Part shown: positions 38,248 through 39,325 of the stretch, in pieces
How the letters are laid out: each line of letters starts with the position of its first letter
Position numbering within the stretch: position 1 is the first letter of the stretch
Assembly: GCA_031275175.1 (NCBI GenBank)
Contig: JAISPD010000002.1
Span: 1-39,325, forward strand
From: Mycoplasmataceae bacterium
GTDB lineage: Bacteria; Bacillota_I; Bacilli_A; Mycoplasmatales; Mycoplasmoidaceae
Length of the DNA: 39,325 bases
Direction of reading: 5' to 3'
Notes under the pieces: generated by a model
What the model was told of the DNA's origin: nothing
Seen by the model: the letters and a program-made list of their open reading frames with translations, nothing else
Databases searched by the model: none
Translations under genes and position numbers: made by a program

Positions 38248-38769
38248 TTACAGTAAATATAAAATCAAATTGATAACTAAAATATTTAGAATTTGACCCA
38301 ACGTTGGTAATAGTTTATCAGTAATCCTACTAACCATTGTTGGATCAGCATTTATGCCATATATTTCATGCATTGTTTCGTTGATCTCTCTAGTAGATAT
38401 TCCCCTAGCATACATAGAAATGATCTTTTGTTCAATGTCAGAAATATCTTTAGCGCCTCTTGGTACAATTATGGGAATGTGTTCACCATTACGATCTCGT
38501 GGGATTTGTAATTCTATTTCGCCTTGTGATGATTTTACTGTTTTGGGTTGATATCCATTGCGATAATTATCCGAAATTTCACGAGAGTTTTGATTATTAC
38601 GTTCATACCCTAATGTTTCGTCTAATTCTGAATTCAAAGCTGATTGTAAAATGTTTGCTGTTAATTCTTTAACAACTTGCTGCACATCTACAGCTGACCT
38701 AATATCATAATCTTTAATTAATTGTTTTATTTGTTCTTCTTTAAAGAACTTGCTTATTCTTGGTTTCAT
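38248..38769 (-). pseudogene. Truncated IS256-family (mutator-type) transposase
   Basis: A 173-residue frame matching the N-terminal part of IS256-type transposases: LTANILQSALNSELDETLGY, NYRNGYQPKTVKSSQGEIEL, IPRDRNGEH and SMYARGISTREINETM. Full-length relatives have about 400 residues with a DDE catalytic core; here the match stops after MVSRITDKLLP and runs into a hydrophobic unrelated end, so no catalytic residues are left. AGGAG precedes the ATG. TGTTTACACA near 38799-38808 may be part of the terminal inverted repeat. Confidence 0.8.
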
Positions 38770-38880
38770 GTGTTAACTCCTAATATTATTTAAATCTTTT
38801 TATTAGATGTTTACACAGTTTATTCTATAGTGCCGTTTTACGTTCTTTTCTTAATTGAAATGCTAATTGGGAAATATTTA

Positions 38881-39018
38881 CTAGCATTTGTATTTAATAT
38901 TATCCAATCCGTATGGAGTAGAACCATAGATCGGTATACAGGTAGGTTGTTCGCCTAATATTCGTTCTAATTTATTTTTCTCTCAATCTTGGAAGTGTTT
39001 ATAATATTTTTTGCTCAT
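38881..39018 (-). CDS. Short open frame or gene remnant
   Basis: A 45-residue frame starting MSKKYYKHFQDWEKNK and ending at TAG 38881. Coding-like sequence continues upstream of the ATG for about 11 codons to an in-frame stop, so it may be the tail of a larger decayed gene. No Shine-Dalgarno is seen and the family is unknown. Confidence 0.35.
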
Positions 39019-39195
39019 TTTAAGTTCTTGAATTAGTGTTTCAAATCAATTCTAAGCTCTTAAATGGGCTTTTTATATCCCATCCATAGGGGTGGGAACT
39101 TCGGGGTTTACTTGACCAAATTATTAAACTTTATGGATTAAAAATTAATTAAGTGACAAAACATAATTTTTAGATATAGTGTCTTTTGTATGAAA

Positions 39196-39220
39196 AATAG
39201 TCCTCTTAACGAGGACTATT
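39196..39220. terminator. Strong hairpin before the last gene
   Basis: Arms AATAGTCCTC (39196-39205) and GAGGACTATT (39211-39220) enclose TTAAC. It could be a bidirectional terminator or a leader hairpin for the gene at 39246. Between 39019 and 39195 the only structure is an imperfect TCCCATCC/GGGTGGGA hairpin near 39076-39095; no gene is visible. Confidence 0.55.
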
Positions 39221-39245
39221 AGTACACCTTTCAGGCAGGTGCAAA

Positions 39246-39325
39246 ATGAATTATAAAGATGCAAAGAGGGCCATTGAATGATTTAAGAGTAGAGAGTTAT
39301 TTAAGTTTATTAAAACTAAAAAACA
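39246..39325 (+). CDS. 5' end of a gene cut by the window edge
   Basis: An open frame begins at ATG 39246 with the peptide MNYKDAKRAIEWFKSREL and runs off the window. One TGA-Trp supports coding. AGGTG lies seven bases upstream as a weak Shine-Dalgarno. Too short to classify. Confidence 0.4.

Overview
The window comes from a wall-less bacterium (class Mollicutes) that reads UGA as tryptophan. At least 25 genes, including adhE, tuf, rplA, virB4, the relaxase and the integrase, are intact only if in-frame TGA is sense. The DNA is AT-rich, promoters are TATAAT-like, and several lipoproteins end their signal peptides in a Cys lipobox. Spiroplasma-like relatives are plausible, but the genus cannot be fixed from this sequence alone.

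Layout. (1) 1-7,830 is chromosomal: a possible transposase tail, adhE (202-2817), a membrane-anchored protein behind an unusual (GA)n leader (3033-4175), RNase P RNA (about 4270-4648, minus), a Lys-rich protein, rplA, rplK and tuf (all minus). (2) 7,900-12,835 is a plus-strand operon with an ABC exporter (two permeases around one ATPase) and three membrane-anchored or lipoprotein partners. (3) 12,913-33,907 is a conjugative element of about 21 kb: an HNH-like protein, small membrane proteins, a 1,059-residue surface protein, a VirB6/TrbL-like polytopic protein, a VirB3/PrgI-like protein, a VirB4 ATPase, a VirD4/TraG coupling protein, a ribbon-helix-helix accessory protein, a three-His relaxase and a tyrosine recombinase. 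No VirB1-type wall hydrolase was found, as expected for a cell without peptidoglycan. (4) Within the element lies a defence or addiction cargo: a HEPN/Ymh-like protein (about 23956-24564) and two loci laid out as type III toxin-antitoxin systems (24594-25424 and 31937-32875). (5) 33,908-35,080 holds iteron-like repeats, a winged-helix Rep-like gene and a palindrome-rich region with a possible small counter-transcript. (6) 35,082-39,325 is a remnant zone: a second (GA)n-leader gene, a 3' fragment of 16S rRNA with spacer, gene fragments, an intact AAA/DUF4143 ATPase and a truncated IS256-family transposase.

Most notable system: both toxin-antitoxin loci share a promoter box, a short structured RNA, a rho-independent terminator, a TATAAT 6-7 bases before the start codon and no ribosome-binding site. 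The second toxin carries recognisable ToxN/AbiQ active-site positions. The two toxins are otherwise dissimilar, yet both end in the same appended module: a Gly/Ser-rich linker, then GVPNDE, then a helix containing KTSAQVYKEWEEKQK. Because they sit inside a type IV secretion locus, this shared tail could be a coupling-protein recognition or export tag. That is a hypothesis, not something the sequence proves.

How the parts may work together: the relaxase, the ribbon-helix-helix protein and the repeats near 29,229-29,611 would form the relaxosome. VirD4 and VirB4 with the membrane proteins would form the channel, and the large surface protein could mediate cell contact. The integrase and Rep-like region would maintain the element, and the toxin loci would stabilise it or defend the host.
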